Shown: positions 6,143-14,601 of the stretch, in pieces
Numbering within the stretch: position 1 is the first letter of the stretch
Layout: each line of letters starts with the position of its first letter
Assembly: GCA_001304015.1 (NCBI GenBank)
Contig: LJUY01000057.1
Location: forward strand, 1-17,765
Reading direction: 5' to 3'
DNA length: 17,765 nucleotides
DNA from: a candidate division Zixibacteria bacterium SM23_81
Lineage (GTDB): Bacteria > SM23-81
Made by a program: the position numbers and the translations under genes
The notes under the pieces: model-generated
Databases searched by the model: none
The model's input: only the letters and a program-made list of their open reading frames with translations
What the model was told of the DNA's origin: nothing

Positions 6143-7174
6143 TCAGCTTCCTTGTTTTTCCAAGGCCAGGGCGATGATCTTCTCCACAAGCTGGGGAAAT
6201 TCAATTCCATCGACACGGGCCGCCTTGGGTACTAAGCTGTGCTGGGTCATACCCGGGAGAGTGTTAATCTCAAGAAGGTAGGGAACCTTCTCCGGGCTCA
6301 AGCGCAGATCAGCTCGACCATACCCATAACATCCCAAGGCTCGAAAGGCTTCCAGAGACATATCTTGAACTTCCTGGACCACACCCGACGGCAGATTCAC
6401 ATCCGTCACATACTGACTCTTTCCATCGGTGTATTTACACGTGTAATCATAGAGCCCGCCCTGGGGAACGATCTCCACGATGGGCAGGGCTCGGTCTTCC
6501 AAAAGGCTTACCGTAATCTCCCGTCCAGGTATGTACTCCTCCACCAAAACCCCGCCGCCGTATTTGGCTGCCTCTGCGAACGCCTTGGCAAATTTCGAGT
6601 CTTTCTCCACAACGCTGAGACCGACGGTGGAGCCCTGATTGTTTGGCTTGACAACCAGGGGAAAGTTCAGATTCTGGTCCAGTTTTTCTCGAAAAGCAGA
6701 AAGGCTGTTTCCCTGCCCTGGAAATAGAGTCATGCCCCGAGGAGTTGGTATGCTCATGTGATGAAATATCCGCTTTGCCATAGTCTTATCCATAGCCAAG
6801 GCGCAGGCCAACATCCCCGAGCCGGTATAGGGGATGCCCACAAGATCCAGATAGCCCTGAATAGTGCCATCCTCCCCTATTCCCCCGTGAAGGGCGTTGA
6901 AAATTACCTGGACCTTGAGACGATGACAGGTCTGTACGGCGGAGAAGACATTACCGCGATATTGACCCCAGCGTGCTAAAAGCTCCGGAGGCTGTTTCGA
7001 TGGTCCTGTCCCCCAACGCTCTGGATCTTTAGGGAGCAGATCCTCTCCCCGAGCCGTATCCAAAGCCAGGATCTCATGCCCCAGCTCCATTAAGGCTTTG
7101 GCCACACAACGCCCCGTCTCCAGAGAGACATCGCGCTCCGGAGAATCACCCCCCAATAAGATGGCAACCTTCAA
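6143..7174 (-). CDS. ddl: D-alanine--D-alanine ligase
   Basis: This ATP-grasp enzyme of 343 residues joins two D-Ala in the cytoplasm to make the end of the peptidoglycan stem peptide. E14 in the N-terminal LLGGDSPERDVS, the HGGIGEDGTIQG loop at 96-107, KPN at 176-178, the K247-Y248 pair of the omega loop, R287/D289 and the metal-binding E302/N304 (LEINTLPGMT) are all present. The Lys-Tyr pair is the form associated with D-Ala-D-Ala products rather than D-lactate or D-serine endings. The start is a TTG at 7174 with AAGGAG five bases upstream, giving the standard N-terminus MKVAILLGG. It is 23 bases downstream of dedA. Its presence shows that the organism makes peptidoglycan. Confidence 0.96.
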   Translation of the reverse strand: MKVAILLGGDSPERDVSLETGRCVAKALMELGHEILALDTARGEDLLPKDPERWGTGPSKQPPELLARWGQYRGNVFSAVQTCHRLKVQVIFNALHGGIGEDGTIQGYLDLVGIPYTGSGMLACALAMDKTMAKRIFHHMSIPTPRGMTLFPGQGNSLSAFREKLDQNLNFPLVVKPNNQGSTVGLSVVEKDSKFAKAFAEAAKYGGGVLVEEYIPGREITVSLLEDRALPIVEIVPQGGLYDYTCKYTDGKSQYVTDVNLPSGVVQEVQDMSLEAFRALGCYGYGRADLRLSPEKVPYLLEINTLPGMTQHSLVPKAARVDGIEFPQLVEKIIALALEKQGS

Positions 7175-7197
7175 GGCGACTCCTTAGACTTACCAGT

Positions 7198-7794
7198 TCA
7201 CCGGGTCCAGAATTTCAGGCGACCACGTGCCCTCAGATACCAAAGAAGGATTATGAGAATGGCCACAACGATAATCAGTCCATTATAGAACCTGAACAGA
7301 CGAGCTACGTGCTTCCAGTTTTGGCCCAGTTTCAAACCCAAAAACAGCAAAAGGCCATTCCAGGCCAGGATACTTATCAGGCTAAACCATAGAAATAGCC
7401 CATACTTCATTCGGCCCATGCCCGCTGAGAGAGCCACAAGCGATCTGACGCCGGCTAGAAAACGGCTGGCCAAAACAGTTTTCCGACCATGGCGGTCAAA
7501 CCACCCCTCGACCTTGTGGAGACGTGCAGGAGAGAAAAAAGGGTATCTGCCCCTCTGGAAGAGGGATCTTCCCTTGGCCAATCCCAAGCAGAAAAGAATC
7601 GACGCCCCACACAAACTCCCCACCACAGAACTCAACAGAGCGCCCCCGAAGTTGAGCCGGTCCACACCCACCAAATACCCTCCCACCAGAATCACGGTGT
7701 CCCCTGGATAAGGTGGAAAAAGGCTCTCGATGACGGCACTGCCGAACAAAATCAGGTAGAGCCATAAGGTACTTGATTCCAGCAACAGGCGCAC
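7198..7794 (-). CDS. DedA family membrane protein
   Basis: This 198-residue integral membrane protein of the DedA/VTT superfamily contributes to membrane homeostasis; relatives act in undecaprenyl-phosphate or phospholipid translocation. The signature ESLFPPYPGD is at 23-32 and the second family motif SRFLAGVRSLVALSAGMGRM at 110-129, with R111 and R117 conserved; the common Pro of FxPG is Ala here. Hydrophobic segments are seen at about 8-22, 33-72, 132-155 and 172-187, with a basic C-terminus. The GTG start at 7794 lies 24 bases after the ispF stop and lacks a clear ribosome site, so the start is uncertain and may depend on coupling to ispF. Placement beside ddl and isoprenoid genes fits a role near lipid-linked cell-wall precursors, but this is inference. 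Confidence 0.9.
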   Translation of the reverse strand: MRLLLESSTLWLYLILFGSAVIESLFPPYPGDTVILVGGYLVGVDRLNFGGALLSSVVGSLCGASILFCLGLAKGRSLFQRGRYPFFSPARLHKVEGWFDRHGRKTVLASRFLAGVRSLVALSAGMGRMKYGLFLWFSLISILAWNGLLLFLGLKLGQNWKHVARLFRFYNGLIIVVAILIILLWYLRARGRLKFWTR

Positions 7795-7818
7795 AAGGTT
7801 GGTGATTTCTAGATCCCC

Positions 7819-8295
7819 CTATGAACCTTCATCGACCAAAGCCACCGCAAAGGCCTCCATGCCTGCTCCGGACCCAACGAAACCCAAGCCCTCTGAGGTG
7901 GTAGCCTTCACGGAAATCCTTGCCTCAGGAATGCTCAACGATTTGGCGATGGCTGCCCGCATCTGGGAGACATATGGGCTGATGCGGGGCTTTTCCGCCA
8001 CGAGAGTGGCGTCGATATTGTGGATCTGAAATCGATTTCCCCGCAACAAGGATCCCACCTCTTTGAGAAGCCGCAAACTGGAGATATTCTCGAAACGAGG
8101 TTGATCATCGGGAAAATGGCTTCCCAGATCACCCAAACAGGCAGCTCCCAGGAGTGCATCGCCGATAGCATGGCACAGCACATCAGCGTCGGAATGACCC
8201 AGCAGCCCCTTCTCAAAAGAGATCTTGACGCCCCCCAAAACCAGTTTTCGACCCTCCACCAATGCGTGGGCGTCGTAGCCGAAGCCGACTCTCAA
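7819..8295 (-). CDS. ispF: 2-C-methyl-D-erythritol 2,4-cyclodiphosphate synthase
   Basis: This 158-residue trimeric enzyme cyclises CDP-methylerythritol phosphate, the fifth step of the MEP isoprenoid pathway. The zinc ligands D8, H10 and H42 are present (GYDAH, CHAIGDALLG), as are LLGHSDADV at 31-39 and TTSEGLGF at 132-139, which bind the nucleotide. The start is a TTG at 8295. Its bases overlap the ispD stop codon as TTGA (8295-8292), with GGGAGG four bases upstream inside ispD. Translation is thus likely coupled to ispD. The length is typical of the family. Confidence 0.96.
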   Translation of the reverse strand: MRVGFGYDAHALVEGRKLVLGGVKISFEKGLLGHSDADVLCHAIGDALLGAACLGDLGSHFPDDQPRFENISSLRLLKEVGSLLRGNRFQIHNIDATLVAEKPRISPYVSQMRAAIAKSLSIPEARISVKATTSEGLGFVGSGAGMEAFAVALVDEGS

Positions 8296-8984
8296 TGGTC
8301 CTCCCTCTGGCGCAATACCATCTCCACAAAAGTGAGATCCTCAGGAGTTGTCACCTTGACGTTCTCATAGCTTCCCTCAACCACCAGCACTTTTTCTCCC
8401 AGAGCTTCCACCAGAGAGGCATCGTCTGTTCCCTGATAACCCCGCTGCAAAGCCAGATCATGCGCCCTTTTGATCAGGTCGCGCCGGAAAACCTGTGGGG
8501 TCTGCACCTGCCAAAGCATCCTGCGATCCAGGGTGGTTAATAGAAACTGCTCATCTCCCCTCTTAATGGTATCCTTGGGTCGCACTGCGACGGCCGCAGC
8601 GCCATGCTCGGCAGCTCGCTCCACTGCCAGATCGATGAGCTGCGAGGTGATCAGCGGGCGAGCCCCATCGTGAATGGCCACCAGCTCACCGCTCTGGTCT
8701 AGAGCCTGGAGGCCGGCGAACACAGATTCCTGCCTGGTTTCCCCTCCGGGAACAATTTTGGTGACTTTCCTAAAGCCATGCGGGTTAATCACATCGCGAG
8801 CCACGGCGCTAATGAGCGCCTCCGCTACCACCACAACCACCTCGTCCACCCGACGGGCCTGTTCAAAAGCTTCTAGCGTGTGCCCGAGAAGCGGCCGAAG
8901 GCCCACTTCCGTTAAGATCTTTGGCGCTGCGGTGGCCATTCTGGTTCCTTTCCCGGCAGCGGCGATGATGGCCACCGTTTTCAT
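8292..8984 (-). CDS. ispD: 2-C-methyl-D-erythritol 4-phosphate cytidylyltransferase
   Basis: The enzyme (230 residues from the chosen start) transfers CMP from CTP to methylerythritol 4-phosphate, step three of the MEP pathway. The nucleotide loop AAAGKGTRM (8-16) with R15 and K22, GGETRQESV (80-88), HDGARP (105-110), QTPQVF (161-166), GTDDAS and VEGSYENVKVTTPEDL (202-217) are all in place. I chose the ATG at 8984 because family members begin with MKxxAIIxAAG; the frame stays open to a TTG at 9026 and ATG at 9023, and no start has a strong ribosome site at good spacing, so up to 14 extra residues are possible. It starts 61 bases after queA and overlaps ispF by four bases. IspE, which acts between IspD and IspF, is not in the window. 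Confidence 0.95.
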   Translation of the reverse strand: MKTVAIIAAAGKGTRMATAAPKILTEVGLRPLLGHTLEAFEQARRVDEVVVVVAEALISAVARDVINPHGFRKVTKIVPGGETRQESVFAGLQALDQSGELVAIHDGARPLITSQLIDLAVERAAEHGAAAVAVRPKDTIKRGDEQFLLTTLDRRMLWQVQTPQVFRRDLIKRAHDLALQRGYQGTDDASLVEALGEKVLVVEGSYENVKVTTPEDLTFVEMVLRQREDH

Positions 8985-9045
8985 ATGAAGATCTGTTCCC
9001 ACAGGAATCTGAGCTCCTCCCATCAACTATGCCTGCAGCCTGCTC

Positions 9046-10092
9046 CTAGAGGATGAGCATGGCGTCGCCATAGCTGTAAAAGCGGTACCTCTCTTGTATG
9101 GCTTCACGGTACGCTTGAAGCATCCTGTGATGCCCGGCAAAAGCGGATACTAACATCAACAGGGTGCTCCGAGGAAGATGAAAATTGGTTAACAAGACAT
9201 CGGTTATCCAGAATCGAAAGGGCGGGTAAATAAATAGGTCCGTCCAGCCATGGCCAAATTGCAGCTGCGCTTCCGTCGCCATTTCTGACCTCACTATCGC
9301 TGACTCCAGGACCCGGACGGTGGTGGTGCCCACGGCGACGATTCGCCCTTTTCCTTTTTTGACTCGATTTACGGTCTCAACCGCCTTACGCGAAACTCGA
9401 TAGTATTCTGCCTCCACTCGATGACGTCGAATCTCTGTCTGCCTCACCGGTCGAAAGGTTCCCGGGCCCACATGGAGCAAGATGGGCACAATCTCCACCC
9501 CCATTTGCTCCAAATCCCTCAGCATGGCCCGCGTGAAATGGAGGCCGGCTGTGGGTGCCGCCACAGCACCTTTATGCCTAGCAAAGACCGTCTGATAGCG
9601 CTCTGCATCGCTGGGCTCTGGCGGACGTCTTATATACGGCGGTAAGGGGACCTGTCCCAGCTCCGCCAGGGCAGCATTCACCTCGCCCCGGCTGTGGAAT
9701 TTTCCCACCCACAAACCCGGTGCCGCCCTCTGTTCCAACTCACACAGAAGACGTCCCGCGCCGAAGCGGAATCTCGCTCCGATCTTGGCCCTTCTGGAAG
9801 GCTTCACCAGCAAATGCCAGCGTTCATCCCCCAGATCCCTCACTAACAAGAACTCGGTCTTACTACCGGTGCCCTCCTTTTCGCCGACCAAACGGGCCGG
9901 CAATACCTCTGTCTCGTTGACAACAAGGCAGTCTCCGGAACGGAGATAATCCACAAGATGGGCAAACTTCCTGTGCTCGATGCGATCATTATCTCGATGG
10001 AGCACCAAGAGTCGAGACTGACCACGCTCTCGAGGCGGAAATTGGGCGATGAGCTCCTCGGGGAGGTAATAGTCAAAATCGGAAAGATCCAT
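9046..10092 (-). CDS. queA: S-adenosylmethionine:tRNA ribosyltransferase-isomerase (queuosine synthesis)
   Basis: QueA (348 residues) transfers the ribosyl part of SAM to preQ1 at tRNA position 34 to form epoxyqueuosine. Family signatures seen are FDYYLPEELIAQFPP and RGQSRLLVL near the N-terminus, VNETEVLPARL (58-68), AAPTAGLHFT (178-187), LHVGPGTFRPV (206-216), AVGTTTVRVLES and the C-terminal LTNFHLPRSTLLMLVSAFAG. The ATG at 10092 immediately follows the TAG of the DUF2905 gene with no spacer and no clear ribosome site, so translation is probably by termination-reinitiation. The adjacency DUF2905-queA is conserved in many Firmicutes and Thermotogae. No tgt or other queuosine gene is seen in the window. 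Confidence 0.96.
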   Translation of the reverse strand: MDLSDFDYYLPEELIAQFPPRERGQSRLLVLHRDNDRIEHRKFAHLVDYLRSGDCLVVNETEVLPARLVGEKEGTGSKTEFLLVRDLGDERWHLLVKPSRRAKIGARFRFGAGRLLCELEQRAAPGLWVGKFHSRGEVNAALAELGQVPLPPYIRRPPEPSDAERYQTVFARHKGAVAAPTAGLHFTRAMLRDLEQMGVEIVPILLHVGPGTFRPVRQTEIRRHRVEAEYYRVSRKAVETVNRVKKGKGRIVAVGTTTVRVLESAIVRSEMATEAQLQFGHGWTDLFIYPPFRFWITDVLLTNFHLPRSTLLMLVSAFAGHHRMLQAYREAIQERYRFYSYGDAMLIL

Positions 10093-10314
10093 CTATTTTT
10101 TCAGAAAAAGCCGTAACACGATGGTCAGCAGGATGCTCAGCAACAGGCAGCTGGCCAAGGGAAGGTAAAGGGAAAATCCCCGTCTCTGGATGAAAACGTC
10201 TCCGGGCAGCTTCCCTAAAAGGGGCGACTTGGCCAAAATCAGCAATAGTACGCTGGCCAAGAGTAAGATCAAGCCCCCAAAAAGGAGAAGTTTGGCAATA
10301 ACACGAAGGTCCAT
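10093..10314 (-). CDS. DUF2905 family small membrane protein
   Basis: This 73-residue protein has two strongly hydrophobic segments at about 7-28 and 49-69. They are joined by a polar stretch with LGKLPGDVFIQRRGFSLYLPLA, the recognisable core of DUF2905. Function is unknown; the family is usually found between ruvB and queA, as approximately here. The ATG at 10314 has no obvious ribosome site. The stop codon touches the queA start codon. The C-terminus ends in basic residues (LFLKK). Confidence 0.85.
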   Translation of the reverse strand: MDLRVIAKLLLFGGLILLLASVLLLILAKSPLLGKLPGDVFIQRRGFSLYLPLASCLLLSILLTIVLRLFLKK

Positions 10315-10347
10315 TTTCGGCGACAGAGATCTCTTACGATTCTCTCC

Positions 10348-10851
10348 TCAGAATACCGAAGCCCGTTTGACCTTCATGACCAATGGAGGAACGAAAATCA
10401 GCTGTAACACCACTCCCGGCCAGCCAACGGCCAATGCGGCTAAAACCACTGGCAGGGTTCGGCCTCCAAATCCCAACAGTGGTGCGATGACAACCGCCAT
10501 CAGACACCAAACCACCCGTCCTGCCACCATGGCCCCGATCAGGGCCAGCCACAAGCTGCGTTTTCTATCCGTGTAGAGAAGACCGGATACCGCCCCATAG
10601 GCGGCCAGTTCCGGCGTCATGGGCACAGCATAGGCGGCGGTGGGCATGCCGGTCAACAAAGCGCTTAATCCGGGAGACAGGGCCCCGACCAAAAGACCGG
10701 CCCAGGGGCCCAAAACGAGACCCGCCAAAAATACGGGGATGTGCATAGGCAAAAAAACACGCCCGGCGATCCCGAACTGGTGGAAGACCACTGGGAAAAG
10801 GACTGCAGCAGCCAACAGAAGCCCCGTTAGGCTGATAAAGCGAGCGCTCAT
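10348..10851 (-). CDS. ECF transporter S component, substrate unknown
   Basis: The predicted membrane protein has 167 residues and about six hydrophobic segments, and resembles the general ECF S-component family (substrate-binding subunit of vitamin-type importers). The N-terminal half contains LPMHIPVFLAGLVLGPWAGLL and LSPGLSALLTGMP, typical of this group. The C-terminal half keeps the small-residue-rich helices that dock on EcfT. No EcfA, EcfA' or EcfT gene is present in the window, so it would rely on a shared energising module. I chose ATG at 10851 with AGGGG four bases upstream; a GTG at 10872 directly after the fmdE-like stop is the alternative. It does not look like the classical QueT family, although queA is two genes downstream. 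Substrate could be a vitamin, precursor base or metal complex; the sequence does not decide. Confidence 0.8.
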   Translation of the reverse strand: MSARFISLTGLLLAAAVLFPVVFHQFGIAGRVFLPMHIPVFLAGLVLGPWAGLLVGALSPGLSALLTGMPTAAYAVPMTPELAAYGAVSGLLYTDRKRSLWLALIGAMVAGRVVWCLMAVVIAPLLGFGGRTLPVVLAALAVGWPGVVLQLIFVPPLVMKVKRASVF

Positions 10852-10872
10852 TTTTCCCCTGATCGTATCCAC

Positions 10873-11286
10873 CTACTTCTCTCCCAGCAGATCCAATAGT
10901 TCTGATTCTTCCAACTCCCACAGTTGGAGCGCCAGCTCCTCAAGTTGATGGCTGCCTATCGCAGTCCGAATTTTCTCCCATATGGCGGATTTGAGAGAGA
11001 TAATGACTTCGCGATCGCCTCGGACCGCCAAGACCTTCGCCTGACCACCCTCCCGGATGACGATGCCGCCGTTGCCCACGGTACAAGGAGTGGCCAACTG
11101 GAGGCCGTCGACCACGCAAGAAAGAGGCGGCTGCGGTCCGGTGAAAGAGGTGATGGTAATGGCGAAAGGCTCCGGGCCAAGACGCCTGACGATGGCCTGC
11201 CCCATCCTGAGTCCCACCACCAGATAGGGGCCCAGATGAGAGTGGAAGTCTTTGGCCTTCTGGAGCTCGTCGGGCAATGAGCGCAT
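10873..11286 (-). CDS. FmdE-like metal-binding protein
   Basis: The 137-residue protein matches the core domain named after subunit E of the formylmethanofuran dehydrogenase operon. FHSHLGPYLVVGLRMG (14-29) provides H15 and H17, and SCVVDGLQLATPCTVGNGG (56-74) provides C57 and C68, the expected metal-binding positions. The C-terminal zinc finger of long FmdE proteins is missing; the last 30 residues are Leu/Glu-rich and probably helical. Stand-alone FmdE domains occur in many anaerobic bacteria that do not make methane, and their role is unknown. ATG at 11286 has no evident ribosome site. The gene begins a tight run (ECF S component follows by about 21 bases) and is preceded by a 184-base repeat-rich spacer. 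Pairing with an ECF S component suggests joint handling of one ligand or metal, but this is inference. Confidence 0.82.
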   Translation of the reverse strand: MRSLPDELQKAKDFHSHLGPYLVVGLRMGQAIVRRLGPEPFAITITSFTGPQPPLSCVVDGLQLATPCTVGNGGIVIREGGQAKVLAVRGDREVIISLKSAIWEKIRTAIGSHQLEELALQLWELEESELLDLLGEK

Positions 11287-11470
11287 AGTAACAATAACGT
11301 CTATGGGCTATCGGTGTCGAGAGGCGTAACGTGAATCGTGTGTCGTCCGTCGAAGCTCGTCCCAAGTGATAGCGGAAGTGAAGAATTTCCACGATGGCCA
11401 CGTTTCGAATCTCGACAAACGTTACGCACTTCGAGACCGCCAACCGATTCACGAATTACAATCGCGTGCT
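11287..11470. repeat. Non-coding spacer with interleaved inverted repeats
   Basis: The 184 bases between ruvB and the fmdE-like gene hold no gene. GTAACGTGAATCG (11327-11339 region) is answered by the inverted CGATTCACGAATTAC (11445-11459), and GCGTAACG near 11324-11331 by CGTTACGC near 11420-11427. TCTCGA/TCGAGA pairs also occur. The words resemble the ATTCGTGAATCG repeat at 2614-2640. It might insulate or terminate the ruv transcript, or be a dispersed repeat family member. No T-run typical of an intrinsic terminator is present. Confidence 0.55.
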
Positions 11471-12496
11471 CTAGAACAAACTCTGCTGCGAATCCCCGGT
11501 ACTCTCTAGATGCAGATGCTTCCGGGCACGGTCTGTAGCAATCCGCCCCCGGGGGGTACGCTGAATAAACCCTTCCTGCACCAGGAAGGGCTCGTAAACT
11601 TCCTCTATGGTATCTTTTTCCTCTCCCACAGCCACGGCCAACGTATTCAAGCCCACGGGCCCTCCACCAAATTTCTCCAAGATGGCCTTGATGATCCGCT
11701 TGTCCATCTCGTCCAGACCCATCTCATCTACCTCCAACATCCCCAGGGCCATGGCGGCAACGCGACGCGTGATTTTTCCGTCGGCCTTGACCTGTGCATA
11801 GTCCCGAACTCGACGCAGCAGACGATTGGCCACTCGGGGCGTTCCCCGCGACCTTCTGGCGATTTCCTTGGCCCCGGTGGCGTCTATGGCCACCTTCAGT
11901 ATCCGGGCGGAACGAAGGACTATCTGCTGGAGTTCCTTGGGACCGTAGTAATCCAGGCGAGAGATGACCCCAAAGCGAGATCGCAGGGGAGAGGTCAACA
12001 GGCCAGCTCTTGTGGTCGCACCAACCAGGGTGAAGTTCTTCAGGTGTAGGTCGACAGTTTTTGCCCCCACGCCTCGGTCCAACACGGCATGGCACACTCC
12101 ATCCTCCATGGCCGAATAAAGGGATTCCTCTACAGCGGGGCTGAGGCGGTGTATTTCGTCGATGAAGAAAACCTCTCCCTCCCGCAGTTTGCTGAGAATT
12201 CCAGCCAGATCAAATGGCTTCTGCAGCGCCGGACCCGAGGTGGGCCTCACTTTCACTCCCAGCTCGTTAGCGATAATATGGGCCAAGGTAGTCTTGCCCA
12301 GACCAGGCGGGCCGGAAAATAAAACGTGATCCAATGCCTCCCGCCTCTGCTTGGCAGCGCCCACAAAGACCCGCAGATTCTCCTTTATCTTCTCCTGCCC
12401 CACAAAATCTTCAAACCGGGTGGGCCGCAGGCTTCGATCAAGTTCAAGTTCACCTTCCAGACGATAGGGAGCGGTTATTTTCCCTTCTGTACTCAT
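11471..12496 (-). CDS. ruvB: Holliday junction branch migration ATPase RuvB
   Basis: This 341-residue hexameric AAA+ motor drives branch migration of Holliday junctions together with RuvA. Walker A is GPPGLGKTT (62-70), Walker B FFIDEIHR (110-117), followed by sensor 1 GATTRAG and the arginine finger in LRSRFGV. The C-terminal winged-helix region ends with [10 protein letters not shown], the usual DNA-binding end of RuvB. ATG at 12496 has AGAGG four bases upstream. It is 43 bases after ruvA in the yebC-ruvC-ruvA-ruvB operon. Length is normal. Confidence 0.98.
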   Translation of the reverse strand: MSTEGKITAPYRLEGELELDRSLRPTRFEDFVGQEKIKENLRVFVGAAKQRREALDHVLFSGPPGLGKTTLAHIIANELGVKVRPTSGPALQKPFDLAGILSKLREGEVFFIDEIHRLSPAVEESLYSAMEDGVCHAVLDRGVGAKTVDLHLKNFTLVGATTRAGLLTSPLRSRFGVISRLDYYGPKELQQIVLRSARILKVAIDATGAKEIARRSRGTPRVANRLLRRVRDYAQVKADGKITRRVAAMALGMLEVDEMGLDEMDKRIIKAILEKFGGGPVGLNTLAVAVGEEKDTIEEVYEPFLVQEGFIQRTPRGRIATDRARKHLHLESTGDSQQSLF

Positions 12497-12539
12497 AGTG
12501 CCTCTTACGTGCTCATTCTAAGGGGCCAAGGAAGGAACC

Positions 12540-13139
12540 TCAGGTATGCTGAAGAGCCCTGAGAATTAACTCCTCCAGGGACGGCTCGTCTGCGGATCTT
12601 GTCCTCACCAGTCGCACCAGCCTTTCAGCCTCCCGGGCCCTGCAACCCAGGGAAACGAGGGCCTTTATGGCATCTCTATCCAGAGAGGAGAAAATCTCGC
12701 CAGGAACCTCGCCGGTCACCCCGGCGCCAAGTCCTCTCTCGCTGAACTTCTCCTTCAAGTCCACCAACAACCGCTGGGCCGTCTTTTTGCCCACTCCTGG
12801 AATAGCTGTTAGGGGCAAGAGGTTGCCCTCAGCCATACATCTCCTGAACTGGTCAACGGAGATCCCCGAAAGAACACTCTGGGCCAGCCGAGGGCCCACT
12901 CCAGAGACGGAGATCAACATCCGAAAGAGCTCTCGCTCCTCCTGGGTGGAGAAGCCATAGAGCTGAATGGCATCTTCGCGGACGTGGAGGTGGGTGAAAA
13001 CCTTCACCCCCTCTTCCGAGGAGAGAAATTTCTTATAGCTTGAGAGCGGAATTTGGACAAAATAGCCCACACCGTTGTTCTCAATGACGATATGAGTGGG
13101 CTTTTCCTCGACCAGTTTGCCTGCCAAGTAAGTGATCAT
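12540..13139 (-). CDS. ruvA: Holliday junction branch migration protein RuvA
   Basis: This 199-residue protein forms the tetrameric junction-binding partner of RuvB. An N-terminal OB-fold domain (about 1-62) is followed by two helix-hairpin-helix motifs, SVSGVGPRLAQSVLS and AIPGVGKKTAQRLL. A three-helix C-terminal domain (about 150-199) should contact RuvB. The ATG at 13139 is the natural start because the family begins MIxYLxGxL. Spacing to ruvC is 55 bases and to ruvB 43 bases. Confidence 0.97.
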   Translation of the reverse strand: MITYLAGKLVEEKPTHIVIENNGVGYFVQIPLSSYKKFLSSEEGVKVFTHLHVREDAIQLYGFSTQEERELFRMLISVSGVGPRLAQSVLSGISVDQFRRCMAEGNLLPLTAIPGVGKKTAQRLLVDLKEKFSERGLGAGVTGEVPGEIFSSLDRDAIKALVSLGCRAREAERLVRLVRTRSADEPSLEELILRALQHT

Positions 13140-13194
13140 CCTGGACCTAATTCACACGAAGTTTGGGCTTGTTGGAAAATTGAGGCTGTCAATA

Positions 13195-13671
13195 TTAGGG
13201 GATATCCAGCCTGTTTGCGTGACAAAGGGCGACGGCAAGTGCATCCGAGGCATCCAGAGGCAGGGACGCCTCCTCGATCTTGAGAAGCTTCGTAACCCAG
13301 AATTGCACTTGCTCTTTGGATGCGGAGCCAAAACCCGTTAGGGCAAGCTTCACCTCCCGGGGCGAGTATTCAGATACGGGCAAGGTGGAATTTGTGGCCA
13401 CCAGGAGCGAGACTCCCAGCACCTGCCCCATGACCCAGGCCGTTCGCAAATTCTTTCCTGAGAACCCCCTTTCAACGGCCACCACATCCGGACGATGCTC
13501 GCAGATGACCTTCATGAGACCCGAGTATATCATGCCCAGCTTCTCCGGCAAATCTCGAATGCCTTTGGTTCGAATACATCCATGCTGGATGATACACCAG
13601 CCATCGTCCTCCTGCCGGATTAAGCCGTATCCTGTCACAGCACTGCCCGGATCAACGCCCATGATGACCAT
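13195..13671 (-). CDS. ruvC: Holliday junction endonuclease RuvC
   Basis: This 158-residue RNase H-fold nuclease resolves Holliday junctions by symmetric cuts. The four acidic catalytic residues are D7 (MGVDPGS), E67 (VAVERGF), D140 and D143 (LDASDALAVALCH), in the spacing of the E. coli enzyme. ATG at 13671 has GAGGA seven bases upstream. It lies 33 bases after yebC. The length is close to the minimum of the family, with a short C-terminal tail. Confidence 0.97.
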   Translation of the reverse strand: MVIMGVDPGSAVTGYGLIRQEDDGWCIIQHGCIRTKGIRDLPEKLGMIYSGLMKVICEHRPDVVAVERGFSGKNLRTAWVMGQVLGVSLLVATNSTLPVSEYSPREVKLALTGFGSASKEQVQFWVTKLLKIEEASLPLDASDALAVALCHANRLDIP

Positions 13672-13704
13672 ATTTTCATCCTCAGGCCTAAGATGAATGT
13701 GCCT

Positions 13705-14454
13705 TTAGCTGCCCATCTTCTCCATGATGCTTTCGTCGATGTCGAAGTTGGAATAAACGTGCTGAACGTCTTCGTGATCTTCCAGATCCTCCATAAGCGT
13801 CAGGGCCTGTTCGGCGGTCTTGCCCTCTAATTTCACTATGCTTTGAGGAGTTTTGGTCAGCTCCGCTAAGGTATAGGGAATTTTGTGTTCGTCGAGAGCC
13901 TGCTTTACCGCCTCGAAATCGTTAGGCGCCGTGGTGATCTCATAAGCATCTCCCTCCAATTCCATATCCTCGGCTCCAGCTTCTAACACCACGGCCAGCA
14001 ATTGATCCTCGTCACAGGCTTCTTTACCGACGACGATGAAGCCCCTCTGCTCGAACATCCAGGCCACGCTTCCCGTCTCGCCCAGGTGTCCGTTTCTCTT
14101 GGAAAGAATATGACGTATGTCGGCCACGGTCCGGTTTTTATTGTCGGTGGCCACCTCCACCAGCAGGGCCATACCTCCAGGACCGTATCCCTCGTAGACG
14201 ACCTCCTCATACGTCACTCCCGGCAGCTCTCCGGTGCCCTTTTTGATGGCTCGCTCGATGTTGTCCTGAGGCATGTTGGCCGTTTTGGCGCTCTGAACGG
14301 CCTGGCGAAGTCTAGGATTCGCATTCAGGTCTCCTCCGCCCTGACGAGCCGCAACAGTGATCTCCTTGATCAGTTTGGAGAATATCTTGCCTCGTTGAGC
14401 ATCCATTTTGCCCTTTTTTCTTTTAATAGTGCTCCACTTCGAGTGCCCCGACAT
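13705..14454 (-). CDS. yebC: YebC/PmpR family translation or transcription factor
   Basis: This 249-residue protein of the TACO1/YebC family begins with the characteristic [20 protein letters not shown] and contains [17 protein letters not shown] and [14 protein letters not shown]. Family members have been described as DNA-binding regulators and, more recently, as ribosome-associated factors that help translation of proline stretches; which applies here cannot be told. The ATG at 14454 has AAGGGGG five bases upstream. It is the first gene of the yebC-ruvCAB operon, an arrangement found in many bacteria. The acidic C-terminal third is usual. Confidence 0.96.
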   Translation of the reverse strand: MSGHSKWSTIKRKKGKMDAQRGKIFSKLIKEITVAARQGGGDLNANPRLRQAVQSAKTANMPQDNIERAIKKGTGELPGVTYEEVVYEGYGPGGMALLVEVATDNKNRTVADIRHILSKRNGHLGETGSVAWMFEQRGFIVVGKEACDEDQLLAVVLEAGAEDMELEGDAYEITTAPNDFEAVKQALDEHKIPYTLAELTKTPQSIVKLEGKTAEQALTLMEDLEDHEDVQHVYSNFDIDESIMEKMGS

Positions 14455-14601
14455 GGATACCCCCTTGAAAACCTTACCCGCTATTTCTCCAAGCTATCCG
14501 GTGACTCACAAGTTTCACTCGCCCTTAACTTAACATTTTCTAGCAGAAATTGCAAATAAAAAATCCCCCCGATGGGTCCGCCAGTCCCCGGTGCCCTTGG
14601 C

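Noticed and set aside
14525-14552. Promoter for yebC upstream of 14454 (TTGCAA with a weak TAAGTT after 17 bases)
   Set aside because: The -10 box matches at only half its positions; a promoter is expected here but this sequence does not show it convincingly.
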